A stretch of DNA of 64,000 bases from Thermoproteota archaeon. Lineage in GTDB: Archaea; Thermoproteota; Methanomethylicia; Methanomethylicales; Methanomethylicaceae. The stretch covers positions 1 through 64,000 of the forward strand of contig JAJHRG010000002.1 in assembly GCA_020832905.1 (NCBI GenBank). Reading direction: 5' to 3'. The translations under genes were made by a program, and so were the position numbers. Below, piece after piece: positions 1 to 8,442 of this stretch; position 1 is the stretch's first letter, and each line of letters opens with the position of its first letter. The notes under the pieces are model-generated. The model did no database searches. It was given only the letters and a program-made list of their open reading frames with translations, and was not told the origin of the DNA.

Positions 1-1
1 A

Positions 2-388
2 AATTTAACAAAGGAAGAAATTGAAGCAATTCTAAATACCTTACCTATAGATATAACTTTTGTAGATAAAGATGATACTGTAAGATTCTTCAATAAAGCA
101 GAAAAGCGTATATTTGTAAGAACAAAAGCTATTTTAGGTAGAAAAGTACAACTTTGTCATCCACAAAAAAGTATACACATAGTTAATAGAATTTTAGAAG
201 CATTTAAGAAAGGAGAAAAAGATGTAGCAGAATTCTGGATAAATAAGGATGGTCGTTTGATTTATATAAGATACTTTGCAGTTAGAGATAAAAATGGTAA
301 GTATTTAGGAACACTTGAAGTAACTCAGGATATAACAGATTTGAAGAAAATTGAGGGTGAAAAACGTCTATTAGACTGGAAGGATTAA
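2..388 (+). CDS. PAS/DUF438-type sensor protein, C-terminal part
   Basis: The reading frame enters from the left edge (codons begin at base 2) and closes with TAA, giving about 128 residues of C-terminus. The visible part looks like a PAS domain: a 'PIDITFVDKDD' strand, a 'GRKVQLCHP' segment, an 'EFWINKDGRLIYIRYFAVRD' core and a final 'LEVTQDIT' strand. This arrangement is familiar from the C-terminal PAS domain of DUF438 / hemerythrin-like proteins, which may bind a ligand or heme. The N-terminal domains lie outside the window, so the full function cannot be read. It converges on the radical SAM gene. It is absent from the ORF track because it has no start here. Confidence 0.75.
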   Translation, partial: NLTKEEIEAILNTLPIDITFVDKDDTVRFFNKAEKRIFVRTKAILGRKVQLCHPQKSIHIVNRILEAFKKGEKDVAEFWINKDGRLIYIRYFAVRDKNGKYLGTLEVTQDITDLKKIEGEKRLLDWKD

Positions 389-397
389 TTTTTTTTT
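389..397 (+). terminator. T9 run after the DUF438 gene
   Basis: Nine consecutive T residues follow the TAA stop of the upstream plus-strand gene. Oligo-T tracts are the usual archaeal termination signal. It overlaps the stop codon of the convergent radical SAM gene. Confidence 0.5.
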
Positions 398-1592
398 AAG
401 GACCAATATGACCTAATTCAGTTTGACAAATAACAGTCTTAAGACCTTTTGATTTTAAAATTTCCCAAATTTTTGCCATTTCCATAAAGCTTGGTCTTGA
501 AATTTTTCTATTTCTAAATTCAGGTCTATAATCAAGTATACAAATTTGAACTTCTGGATCAATTTTATAAATTTCATCACCAATTTTTTCAATTTCTTCA
601 ATAGAAATAAGTTTTTTATTATATGGAATTCCAATACCAATAAAAACTTTATCTTTATAATTATCTATTAGGTATTTAACTGCTTCCCATGATGTTTTAT
701 GATATTTTTCAGCAATTTCTCTATCATTTATTCCTGTTATCTTCATAAAAGTATCTAAGTAATATCCTTTTAAATCAGGTCCAATATCTGTCATTCCTGC
801 TTCTACTAGTTCATCAATATAATCTTTTGTTAAAATTGTAGTATTTGTATCAATATGAATTCTTGCTTTTTCATCTTTATTTAATTTTTTTAATTCTTTA
901 ATATATTCAATTAACCATTCTCTATTAAGTGTACATTCTCCTCCTGATATTGCCATTCTATCAATTCCATAATGTAATCTATATTTAGTCATTATAATTG
1001 CAGCTTCTCTTGGAGTATAGACTTTTTCCTTACTATTATAAGTTATCATCCAATTTTGACATTGTGGACATCTTAAATTACATCCACATGAAAAAACTGC
1101 AATTTCAATATAGCCTTTTCCTTTAATCCACCATGGAGTTCCTACTCCTCCAACTGGATGAGGAATCCAATCATCTAAACGTCTTAAATTTTTACTAATT
1201 TTTGTTTTAATATTCATTCCTTCTTCAATTTTTGTTATACATGATGGCTTAATTTCTCCATTTACTTCTACTGCACAACAATAACATCCACCAGTACAAC
1301 ATGGAGCAAAAATATCTCCTTCATTAGGAAATTTTGAAATTTTATATCCTAATAATTCAAGTGCTTTTAAAATTGTTATATTCTCTGGAACATAGAAAAC
1401 TTCTCCATCAATAATAACTTTTATTTCTCTTTTTCTTTCAGATTCAATTAATTCAATAGCTTCATTTGGACATGCTAAATAACAAGCCATACAGCCAATA
1501 CAATTAAATTCTCCAGGACATGAAATAATCTCTTTACAAATATTACAATTTAAACATTTATTATTATTTCTTATTGTTTTATAAAACTTCAC
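396..1592 (-). CDS. Radical SAM protein with N-terminal ferredoxin-like iron-sulfur domains
   Basis: 398 aa, GTG start. Three metal-cluster regions appear in order: an N-terminal 4Fe-4S region (Cys 13-41, including CIGCMACYLACP near residue 31), a Cys-rich plant-ferredoxin-like segment (CCTGGCYCC near 98) that could hold a 2Fe-2S cluster, and a radical SAM core whose C-x3-C-x2-C motif is CNLRCPQC at about 171-178, followed by SGGEC near 216. The core resembles the pyruvate-formate-lyase activating-enzyme group (COG1180/1313 type). The extra clusters suggest an internal electron path to the SAM cluster. No glycyl-radical enzyme lies next to it, so the substrate is unknown. Family call is firm; role is open. 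Confidence 0.85.
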   Translation of the reverse strand: MKFYKTIRNNNKCLNCNICKEIISCPGEFNCIGCMACYLACPNEAIELIESERKREIKVIIDGEVFYVPENITILKALELLGYKISKFPNEGDIFAPCCTGGCYCCAVEVNGEIKPSCITKIEEGMNIKTKISKNLRRLDDWIPHPVGGVGTPWWIKGKGYIEIAVFSCGCNLRCPQCQNWMITYNSKEKVYTPREAAIIMTKYRLHYGIDRMAISGGECTLNREWLIEYIKELKKLNKDEKARIHIDTNTTILTKDYIDELVEAGMTDIGPDLKGYYLDTFMKITGINDREIAEKYHKTSWEAVKYLIDNYKDKVFIGIGIPYNKKLISIEEIEKIGDEIYKIDPEVQICILDYRPEFRNRKISRPSFMEMAKIWEILKSKGLKTVICQTELGHIGP

Positions 1593-1623
1593 AATAAAAA
1601 TATAGTAAATAAAATAAAAAACT

Positions 1624-1650
1624 ATATTGCTTATTATCTAAAAGCAATAT
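1624..1650. promoter_or_regulatory. 9-bp inverted repeat upstream of the radical SAM gene
   Basis: ATATTGCTT and AAGCAATAT form a perfect 9-bp inverted repeat with a 9-nt spacer. A minus-strand TATA-like stretch (ATTTAAAAAT) lies just upstream, so the repeat falls about where transcription of the radical SAM gene would start. It could be an operator or a 5' leader hairpin. Confidence 0.35.
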
Positions 1651-1678
1651 TTTTAAATGCATATGATTTTACTCTAAG

Positions 1679-1692
1679 TAGTAATATTACTA
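1679..1692. repeat. 14-bp perfect palindrome TAGTAATATTACTA
   Basis: A perfect palindrome lies just beyond the 3' end of the VWA gene and upstream of the radical SAM promoter region. It could be a protein binding site or part of the VWA terminator. AT-rich palindromes of this size can also occur by chance. Confidence 0.3.
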
Positions 1693-1705
1693 GTGTTAGT
1701 TTTTA

Positions 1706-3424
1706 TTAACTCTCTCCTAATAATCTTAGTATTTTTTCAGGAAGTTTTCTAACATCATCAAGTGCAATATATCTTGTATATTCTAAATTTTTAAGATTTT
1801 CAATTAATCTCATTACATTCTTCATATTATATCCAAAAGCAATTGCAATCATATCACAATATTTCTTTAAAGAATTAATAACTTTTCTACATTCATTTTC
1901 AGTTCCTTGTGCAGGCTCACCATCAGTTAATGTTATAAAAATAATTTTTCCTTTTGTTCTAAGTACAAGAGGTTTTAAAATTTTATAAACATCAGCTAAT
2001 GGTGTTCCTCCAAAAGGTTGTATTTGTGCTAATCTTCTTGCATTAATTTTTGTCCATTTTTCTTCAAAAGATTTTATAAGATAAACACATGTATAACGAT
2101 GACCAGTTTCTCTTTCTCTATATTCTGTAAATGCAAATATTGAAAAATCTATATTTAATTCTGATAATGCTTCAGCTAAAGCTATACAACATTTTTTATA
2201 ATTATAATGATGACCATATATACTTGAGCTATGATCTAAAAGTATTATTACTTTATAACCACCAATTTTAATTCTTTCTTCATCAATAAAGAATTTTTTA
2301 TTTTTTGAAATATAGCTTTCTAAATCAAATTCACCAGTATATGAATATACTTCTTTCCATCCTTTTTTTAAATTTCTTAATTGTGATTTTAAATGATTAA
2401 TAAGTTCTATATCATAATATCTCTGTTCATCTTCTTCTAATCTATCTGGTATTATTATTCTTGGAATTACTTTTGATTCTATACCTTTAAGACCTCTTTC
2501 TAATTTCTTTTCTTCTAAATTTATTAATTCTAATTCTTCTTTTATTATATTATCAATTTTTAGAATTTCATCAATTATTTCTTTAATATCTTTAAGATTT
2601 TCTTTACTTTTTTTAATTTCAATTTCTGATACTTCTCCAATATTACTTGTTAAATTAGTATTTTGTTCTTCAAGTTCTGCTTTTTCTTCAATTAATTTTT
2701 CTTCAAATTTACTTTTTTCTTTAATCCAATTTTCTACTATTTCTTTTAGTTGACTTTCTGAAATTTTTTGCTTACTAGTTTTTGAAAATAATTTAGTTAT
2801 AAAAAAATCAAGATTTTCATTTTCTTCTATTCCAAGAATATTACATACATTATGAGCAATATCAAATATATTTTTTCCTTTTTTTAAAGCATTTTTTGTA
2901 TATTTTACAGCTTTAGTAACTCTTTTTATCCATTCTTTATTTATTTTATCTATATTTTTTATTGCACCAAAATTCATTGCTTGAATATAAGCTTCAATTA
3001 TATTATTTGGTGTATTTGCTAAATGGTAATAAATTGCTTTTGAAAATTTTAATTCTTTTTCCATACCTGGATAAAGCTTAATTCCTTCTTCTTCTATTCT
3101 ATAATCTTCAATAATATTAGAAATTAATAAGTAATTTGATAATCTATAAAATGAATCATAATAATCTATGAAGTTTTCACTCCAAAAATTTGTTAATAAT
3201 ACATGCATTGCTTGATGCCATAATGATGTTCTCCATAAACGATATGCAATAGTAATATCTTTTGATGGAAATTTATCAAGAGTTGGAGAAAAGATAGATT
3301 CATTAATAAATGTATAAGAATAGTTAATATTTGGAGATAAAATTACATTAATATCATTATTTTCACTCCAAACATGAGCAAGAAATTGAGCAATAGGAAG
3401 AATTAATTCATTTCTTATTCCCAT
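1706..3424 (-). CDS. VWA-domain protein with CobT-like N-terminal domain
   Basis: 572 aa. The C-terminal third is a von Willebrand factor A domain with a MIDAS-type start, LLDHSSS (DxSxS pattern, about residue 396), and a later TDGEP segment. The N-terminal part carries WHQAMH and IEDYRIE, which resemble the putative metallopeptidase/CobT-like domain often fused to such VWA domains. A long charged helical stretch (about 200-300) separates the two. The start follows GGGGTGA and overlaps the end of the MoxR gene by 10 bp, so the two are translationally coupled. MoxR/VWA pairs act as chaperones that insert metals or remodel complexes; the target here is unknown. Confidence 0.85.
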   Translation of the reverse strand: MGIRNELILPIAQFLAHVWSENNDINVILSPNINYSYTFINESIFSPTLDKFPSKDITIAYRLWRTSLWHQAMHVLLTNFWSENFIDYYDSFYRLSNYLLISNIIEDYRIEEEGIKLYPGMEKELKFSKAIYYHLANTPNNIIEAYIQAMNFGAIKNIDKINKEWIKRVTKAVKYTKNALKKGKNIFDIAHNVCNILGIEENENLDFFITKLFSKTSKQKISESQLKEIVENWIKEKSKFEEKLIEEKAELEEQNTNLTSNIGEVSEIEIKKSKENLKDIKEIIDEILKIDNIIKEELELINLEEKKLERGLKGIESKVIPRIIIPDRLEEDEQRYYDIELINHLKSQLRNLKKGWKEVYSYTGEFDLESYISKNKKFFIDEERIKIGGYKVIILLDHSSSIYGHHYNYKKCCIALAEALSELNIDFSIFAFTEYRERETGHRYTCVYLIKSFEEKWTKINARRLAQIQPFGGTPLADVYKILKPLVLRTKGKIIFITLTDGEPAQGTENECRKVINSLKKYCDMIAIAFGYNMKNVMRLIENLKNLEYTRYIALDDVRKLPEKILRLLGES

Positions 3425-4308
3425 TCACCCCATAAGCTTACAATTAAATCTCTTACTTTTTTTGCTTCAACATCTCCCCATTGATAATATACATTAGCAA
3501 ATACAATTTCTGCTGCTACTCTTGGATCTAAACCTGATGATATTAATTTAGCAAAAGCTATTGTTTCTCTAATTGATGGTGAATAATAAATATCTTCAAC
3601 TTTTGCAGCTTCTCTTAATTTATTTGCAAGAATAATTGCTAATTCTAATTGTCTTTCATCTATTGGCTTATTAATATACATTTTTACTATTCTTTTTTCA
3701 ATTTCTATTGGTGGATAATCAAGATGAATTCTTATAGGAAATCTTGAAAGTAATTGAGGTGGTAATTCCTTTGTTCCAGCATGAGATAATGGATTTATTG
3801 TAGCAATAACAAACCAATCAGGATGAGCTTTAACTATAATTGTTTCTCCTGCTTCTTTTAATACTATTTCTCTTCTATCATCTAATGCTTCATCAAGTCT
3901 AAGTAAAACATCAGGTTCTGCAGCATTTAATTCATCAAGATAAAGAATTGCTCCTTCTTTCATTGATTTTGGTATAATTCCTAAAGCAAATCTTGTTGAT
4001 CCATTTTCTAAAACTGTTGTACCAACTAAATGACTTTCTTTTGTTCTTAAACTAAAGTTTATTGAATATAATGGTTTTTTAATTATTTCAGCAAATTTTC
4101 TTACTAATGTTGTTTTTCCTGTACCTTTTGGTCCAATAATTAAAACAAAAATTTTCTTCTCATAAGCTTTTAATAAAATTGGTAAGGAATTACTCCAATC
4201 ATCATAAATAATATTTTTTGGAATATAAGAAGTAAATTCAAATAAATCTTCTGAATTACTTAATTTTCTATTTTTAAAAATTTTAGCGAATATACTATTT
4301 TTTAGCAT
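3415..4308 (-). CDS. MoxR-family AAA+ ATPase
   Basis: 297 aa. Walker A is GPKGTGKTT (near residue 59), Walker B is ILYLDELNAA, and sensor 1 lies in VIATINPL, followed by the PPQLLSRFPI segment typical of MoxR/CbbQ/NorQ ATPases. It is the first gene of a two-gene unit with the VWA protein. A TATA-like AATTTATAAATTTT sits about 38 bp upstream of the ATG on the minus strand. In this family the ATPase works on a substrate delivered by the VWA partner. Which enzyme is matured cannot be told from the neighbours. Confidence 0.92.
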   Translation of the reverse strand: MLKNSIFAKIFKNRKLSNSEDLFEFTSYIPKNIIYDDWSNSLPILLKAYEKKIFVLIIGPKGTGKTTLVRKFAEIIKKPLYSINFSLRTKESHLVGTTVLENGSTRFALGIIPKSMKEGAILYLDELNAAEPDVLLRLDEALDDRREIVLKEAGETIIVKAHPDWFVIATINPLSHAGTKELPPQLLSRFPIRIHLDYPPIEIEKRIVKMYINKPIDERQLELAIILANKLREAAKVEDIYYSPSIRETIAFAKLISSGLDPRVAAEIVFANVYYQWGDVEAKKVRDLIVSLWGEWE

Positions 4309-4361
4309 TTACTTATTCACAAAATAAAAAATAGTATTAAAATTTATAAATTTTCAAGAAT

Positions 4362-4619
4362 TTAACTTTTTAATTCTCTTAATATTATATCTTTAATTTC
4401 TTCTTTAGTTGGTACTCTTCCTGAAAATACAATTTTATCATTTATTACTACTGCAGGTGTTGTAGTAATACCATATTTATCTGCTTCTTCTGAAAATACT
4501 GAAATATGTTTTACATCTACATTTAAATTTAATTCTTTTACAACTTCTTTAACTATTTTTTCTGTTGCTCTACATCTAGCACATGGAGGATCTGAACCAA
4601 ATATTTTTATTACACTCAT
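4362..4619 (-). CDS. Small thioredoxin-like redox protein (MTH895/TM0996 type)
   Basis: 85 aa, close to the usual size for this family of glutaredoxin-like 'redox-active disulfide' proteins. The active-site CxxC is CARC near residue 13, and the cis-proline loop is TTTPAVV (about 53-59). The ATG follows GGTGAAAAT, a good Shine-Dalgarno. It lies 44 bp downstream of the YraQ-type permease on the same strand. This pairing of a small disulfide protein with a YraQ-type permease is recurrent in prokaryotes, so the protein probably serves the permease or a metal/thiol pathway tied to it. Confidence 0.85.
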   Translation of the reverse strand: MSVIKIFGSDPPCARCRATEKIVKEVVKELNLNVDVKHISVFSEEADKYGITTTPAVVINDKIVFSGRVPTKEEIKDIILRELKS

Positions 4620-4663
4620 ATTTTCACCATATTTTATTTATTTACTTTATTATAAATATTTTT

Positions 4664-5722
4664 TTAAAGTAAATTTCCAAGTAATAGAGATATAAATGTT
4701 GAAATAATTATTATTGAAATAATATAAGTAAGAGATTTCTTCCAGCCAAATATTCTTGTTATTGCCATCATATTTGGTAAACTTAATCCAGGACCTGTAA
4801 GTAATAATGCTAAAGCAGGAGCTTTTCCCATTCCCAATCCTAAAAGCATTTTAACAAAAGGTGCTTCAGTCATTGTTGAGAAATAACTTAAAGCACCAAT
4901 AATATCTGCTAATAATACAGAAGGTAAATCATTTCTTCCTAATGCTATTTTTATCCATTCCTCTGGTAATATTGCACCGATTATACCAATAATAAAAACT
5001 CCAATAAGTAGTAAAGGAAATATTATACGAACAAACCATAAGGTTTCTCTTAACCATATTTTAATTTCTTCTGAGTTAAAAGATAGTTTTGTATAAATAA
5101 TTGTAGGTATTAAAATTATTGAAAATATTAGTAATTTTTCTGAATAAGGTCTACCAATACCTAAATAATTAGGTAATAAAAGAAGAAGGATTAATAAAAA
5201 TATTAATCCAATAAATTTTTTACTTTTAATTATTTTATAATCTTTTAATTCCATAGTTTTAGATAATCTTGCTAATTCTTCTTTTCTAAATACATATACC
5301 ATTATTAATCCTACTAAAAATGATGTAGATAAAGCTGCAATAATTCTCATTATTGCAAAATTCAATCCTAATATACTACCAGTATAAGTAATAGCTAAAA
5401 TATTAAGTGCTGGAGCAGTCCATAGAAATATAAATGCTGGTCCAATACTACTTCCTCTTTTATATAAACCAGAGGCAATAGGAATTATAGTACAGGAACA
5501 TACTGCTAATCCTATACTTGATATTGCTGCTAATGGAAATGATATTATTTTACTTCTTGTATATCCTAAATATCTAATTACTACATCTTTTGAAAGAAAT
5601 GTATTAATTGCACCTGCAATTAAAAATGCAGGAATTAAACATGTAATAACATGTAATGCAACATAATCTATTAATGCATTTATTCCAGCTATTATAATAT
5701 CAATTAAATTCATAATAATCAT
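4664..5722 (-). CDS. Permease, YraQ/DUF318 family
   Basis: 352 aa with about 8-10 hydrophobic segments arranged as two similar halves. The halves carry related Cys/Pro-rich signatures: CSCTIIPIASGLYKRGSS in the first and TEAPFVKMLLGLGMGKAPA in the second. This matches the DUF318/YraQ permease family, which includes arsenic and organoarsenical exporters of the ArsP type. The substrate is not known. The start may be the first ATG or the fourth codon (ATG). It is followed by the thioredoxin-like gene and preceded by the ECF-like gene, 18 bp away. Confidence 0.85.
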   Translation of the reverse strand: MIIMNLIDIIIAGINALIDYVALHVITCLIPAFLIAGAINTFLSKDVVIRYLGYTRSKIISFPLAAISSIGLAVCSCTIIPIASGLYKRGSSIGPAFIFLWTAPALNILAITYTGSILGLNFAIMRIIAALSTSFLVGLIMVYVFRKEELARLSKTMELKDYKIIKSKKFIGLIFLLILLLLLPNYLGIGRPYSEKLLIFSIILIPTIIYTKLSFNSEEIKIWLRETLWFVRIIFPLLLIGVFIIGIIGAILPEEWIKIALGRNDLPSVLLADIIGALSYFSTMTEAPFVKMLLGLGMGKAPALALLLTGPGLSLPNMMAITRIFGWKKSLTYIISIIIISTFISLLLGNLL

Positions 5723-5740
5723 TTAAAAAAATACATAATT

Positions 5741-6319
5741 TTATTTTTTTCTAATTTTAATTTTTTTAATTGTTTTAAATATAATCCAAGATACATATAA
5801 ATCAATAATTCCTTGTCCTGCATTCATAGTAGATACATAAGTTATGAAACCAATAATTGAGCCATAAAAGAATATTTCAATTGCTTTTTCAATAGGAATA
5901 CCAAAGAATAATGGAATTGCCCAGTAATAATTTAAAATCATAGCAATTATACATCTTGTAATTATTGCTAAAATTGATGCAATAGTATAATTAATTACTG
6001 ATGTGTATTTTGATGAAATTTTTGAAATTATCCATAATATAATTATCATTGATGTAGTACATATAGTCTTCATTACTGCACCTATTATACCACCATAACC
6101 AATTGCAGTTAATATAATAAACATTCCTAAGGATACAAATAAAGCATATTTTATACCAAAAGTAAGAAATGTAATTATTAATGGTATAGCAACAAAATCA
6201 ATTGACATGCCCCATGGTGCTCTTAATGGTACTAATCTATTTATAATTTCTAATATTGCTGTAAGAGCAATCATAAATCCAGTAAATGATATTTTAAATG
6301 TTTCTAATTGTCTACTCAT
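5741..6319 (-). CDS. Membrane protein resembling ECF transporter S component
   Basis: 192 aa with about five or six membrane helices and a basic C-terminus (KTIKKIKIRKK). An amphipathic start, an early Ala/Leu-rich helix, a short PLRAPWGMSIDFVAIP link and a glycine-rich middle resemble substrate-binding (S) subunits of energy-coupling factor transporters. No EcfA or EcfT gene lies in the window, so the shared module would be elsewhere. It is divergent from a thiamine-binding MTH1187-family gene, which makes thiamine or a precursor one possible substrate. This is inference; a simple uncharacterised membrane protein is the alternative. Confidence 0.55.
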   Translation of the reverse strand: MSRQLETFKISFTGFMIALTAILEIINRLVPLRAPWGMSIDFVAIPLIITFLTFGIKYALFVSLGMFIILTAIGYGGIIGAVMKTICTTSMIIILWIISKISSKYTSVINYTIASILAIITRCIIAMILNYYWAIPLFFGIPIEKAIEIFFYGSIIGFITYVSTMNAGQGIIDLYVSWIIFKTIKKIKIRKK

Positions 6320-6355
6320 AAAAAATAAAAAGAAATAACTTAAATTTAAGAGTAA

Positions 6356-6373
6356 CTACTCATTTTTGAGTAG
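6356..6373. promoter_or_regulatory. Hairpin/operator between ECF-like and thiamine-binding genes
   Basis: CTACTC-ATTTTT-GAGTAG is a perfect 6-bp inverted repeat in the 90-bp divergent intergenic region. The ACTCAT half is repeated at the start of the ECF-like gene. Its place between divergent starts suggests an operator. No thiamine riboswitch core was recognised. Confidence 0.35.
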
Positions 6374-6409
6374 AAATTTTAATAAAAAAAATTATTATAG
6401 TTATTCCTT

Positions 6410-6715
6410 ATGATAATTGCAGAATTTACTGTAATACCAATGGGAACTGGAAGTACAAGTGTAAGTGATTATATTGCAGAAGTATGTAAAGAAGTAAAAA
6501 ATTCTGGATTAAGATATATGGTAACACCAATGGGAACAATAATAGAAAGTGAAAATTTAGATGAAATATTTAATGTAATAAAAAAAGCTCATGAAGTAAT
6601 GGTAAAAATGGGAATAAAAAGAATTGTTACAACAATAAAAATAGATGATAGAAGAGATAAAGAAAGAAAAATGGAAGATAAAGTTGAAGTATTAAAGAAA
6701 AAAGGAGTGGTTTAA
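6410..6715 (+). CDS. Thiamine-binding protein, MTH1187/YkoF family
   Basis: 101 aa, the full length for the MTH1187 family (formerly DUF77). The pattern is characteristic: an initial strand IIAEFTVIPMGTGS, the YMVTPMGTIIE strand in the middle and a basic TTIKIDDRRDK near the C-terminus. Members are small ferredoxin-fold proteins, several of which bind thiamine or HMP. It is divergent from the ECF S-component-like gene, in line with a vitamin B1 uptake function. The 3' end overlaps the convergent SpoIIM-type gene by 4 bp. Confidence 0.88.
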   Translation: MIIAEFTVIPMGTGSTSVSDYIAEVCKEVKNSGLRYMVTPMGTIIESENLDEIFNVIKKAHEVMVKMGIKRIVTTIKIDDRRDKERKMEDKVEVLKKKGVV

Positions 6716-7254
6716 AAACCAATTAAAAACGGTGTTATAAAAGTTTCTATAATAGCTGCAATTAAAAGTAAAATTAATGAAATAAAAATCCATTTCATTT
6801 CTTTTTTTAATATTTCAATAATTTTATATTCTTTATGCTTAATAATCTTCATAATTGTATAATATCCAAAACGAAAACTACTTGATGATGCAATAACTAA
6901 AGCACTTAATTCAAATATTCCATGAGGAGCTAATGCTTTAATTGCAATATCTATAGGTAATATTGATGCAATATAACCAGTTATAAATCCATTTAATATA
7001 ATTACAAAAATTGGTGAAATTAATAATATAGGAGATAAGAAAAATGCAATAAAAATAACTAATGTATTTTTAAAAAATAAGAAAATTACTGTAGAAATAT
7101 TATAAGGTTTATATAATTCTGCATAAGGTCTTAATATTTGATAAAAAATAGATTCTTCAATAGGAATTTTTGTTTTTGGAATAAAATAACCATAAAGTAT
7201 ACTTATTATTAATAAAATAATAGGAATTAAAATTGATATGTGAAATTTCCTCAT
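6712..7254 (-). CDS. Stage II sporulation protein M family membrane protein
   Basis: 180 aa with about five membrane helices. The signature of the family, APHGIFELSALVIASSSSFRFGY, lies in the middle. The ORF track starts at TTG two codons upstream; the ATG (M-R-K-F) is preferred here. Archaeal SpoIIM-like proteins are widespread and not related to sporulation; some are thought to act in membrane organisation or stress. The gene is alone on its strand between convergent and divergent neighbours. Confidence 0.85.
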   Translation of the reverse strand: MRKFHISILIPIILLIISILYGYFIPKTKIPIEESIFYQILRPYAELYKPYNISTVIFLFFKNTLVIFIAFFLSPILLISPIFVIILNGFITGYIASILPIDIAIKALAPHGIFELSALVIASSSSFRFGYYTIMKIIKHKEYKIIEILKKEMKWIFISLILLLIAAIIETFITPFLIGF

Positions 7255-7296
7255 AAACAAAAATAATAAAAATTATAGAAATATATCTTTCTAATT

Positions 7297-8238
7297 ATGA
7301 AAGAAGATATTAGAAAAGAAATAATTAAAGAAAAAGTTGAAGATTTAATTTTAGAAAAAGATTTGAAAGTTAATGAGCTTGTAAATAAATTTAAAAATCT
7401 AGGTGGATTCATGGCACCAAGAATTTATAAAGCTGTAGAAATTATAAAAGAAATGATTTCAAATAATTCTACAAATTTTCTATCATTTACAGGAAATTTA
7501 ATTGCAACAGGTATAAGAGGAGTAATATCTCAGCTTATAAGAAAAAGAATATTTCATGTGGTAATAACAACTTGTGGTGCAATAGATCATGATATTGCAA
7601 GATCTTTTGGTGCAAAATATTCATGTGGAGAATTTGAATATGATGATATATTTTTAAATAAAATAGAAATTCATAGACTTGGTAATGTATTAATTCCATT
7701 AGAAGATTATGGTCCATTAATAGAAAAAATAGTAAGAAAATATCTTCCAGAAATTATAAAAAATAAAGAAGAAATTTCTCCAAGTGAATTATTAAGAGAA
7801 TTTGGTAGTAAAATAGAAGATAAAAATTCTATTTTAAGAGCAGCATATGAAGCTAATGTACCTATATTTGTTCCAGGAATTATAGATGGTGCTTTCGGAA
7901 CAAATTTATTTTTCTATTCTAAAATGAATAAATTAAGATTAAATTTATTTAAAGATATGGAAATATTATTAAATATTGTTTTTGATTCAAAGAAAACTGG
8001 TGCATTAATAATAGGAGGAGGTATAAGTAAACATCATGTAATATGGTGGAATCAATTTAAAGAAGGATTAGATTATTGTGTTTACATAACAACAGCTATG
8101 GAATATGATGGTAGTTTATCTGGAGCATTACCAAGAGAAGCAATATCATGGGGGAAAATTAAGCCAACAGCAAAACATATTGCAATAATAGGAGAAGCTT
8201 CTATAATTTTACCATTAATTGCATCATGTATAATATAA
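7297..8238 (+). CDS. dys: Deoxyhypusine synthase
   Basis: 313 aa, full length. The enzyme transfers the aminobutyl group of spermidine to a lysine of aIF5A. Recognisable blocks are the NAD-binding FTGNLIATG near residue 66, TTCGAIDHDIARSFG, VPGIIDGAFG, and the active-site lysine block GGGISKHH near 248 followed by the Trp-rich IWWNQF and YDGSLSGA. All catalytic blocks look intact. It is a single gene with a short AT-rich leader and implies polyamine synthesis elsewhere in the genome. Confidence 0.95.
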   Translation: MKEDIRKEIIKEKVEDLILEKDLKVNELVNKFKNLGGFMAPRIYKAVEIIKEMISNNSTNFLSFTGNLIATGIRGVISQLIRKRIFHVVITTCGAIDHDIARSFGAKYSCGEFEYDDIFLNKIEIHRLGNVLIPLEDYGPLIEKIVRKYLPEIIKNKEEISPSELLREFGSKIEDKNSILRAAYEANVPIFVPGIIDGAFGTNLFFYSKMNKLRLNLFKDMEILLNIVFDSKKTGALIIGGGISKHHVIWWNQFKEGLDYCVYITTAMEYDGSLSGALPREAISWGKIKPTAKHIAIIGEASIILPLIASCII

Positions 8239-8295
8239 AAAATAAAAAATTAATTTAGAAATTTAAAAGAAATTTCTTAAGAAAGCTTTATTAAA

Positions 8296-8376
8296 TTATT
8301 TCTTCTTTTTCTTTTTCTCTTCTTTCTTAGCTTCTTCTTTCTTAGCCTCTGGTTTTGCTGACGTACTAGATCCCCT
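8296..8376 (-). other. Lys/Glu-rich short open frame without standard start
   Basis: On the minus strand an open frame of 26 codons closes with TAA and reads ...TSAKPEAKKEEAKKEEKKKKKK. No ATG, GTG or TTG lies in the frame, which is bounded upstream by TAG. A GAGGGGAT Shine-Dalgarno-like stretch lies 4 nt before an in-frame ACG, and TATA-like sequence lies further upstream. It may be a tiny basic protein with an ACG start, or the broken N-/C-terminal tail of a ribosomal-type protein. Evidence is too thin to choose. Confidence 0.3.
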
Positions 8377-8401
8377 CTACTTCAATTATAAAGCTATTAC
8401 T

Positions 8402-8423
8402 ACTTATAAATTTATCTATAAGT
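8402..8423. promoter_or_regulatory. Inverted repeat and TATA region upstream of the GTPase gene
   Basis: ACTTATA and TATAAGT form a perfect 7-bp inverted repeat with an 8-nt spacer. The right half continues into CTATAAGTATTTAATAAG, about 20-25 bp before the ATG at 8443, so the GTPase mRNA is probably leaderless. Confidence 0.4.
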
Positions 8424-8442
8424 ATTTAATAAGTTTTAAAAG

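Noticed and set aside
8281-8376. Functional ribosomal protein gene at the Lys/Glu-rich frame
   Set aside because: Only 26 codons are open, without ATG/GTG/TTG; no known ribosomal core follows, so it is kept only as an uncertain feature.
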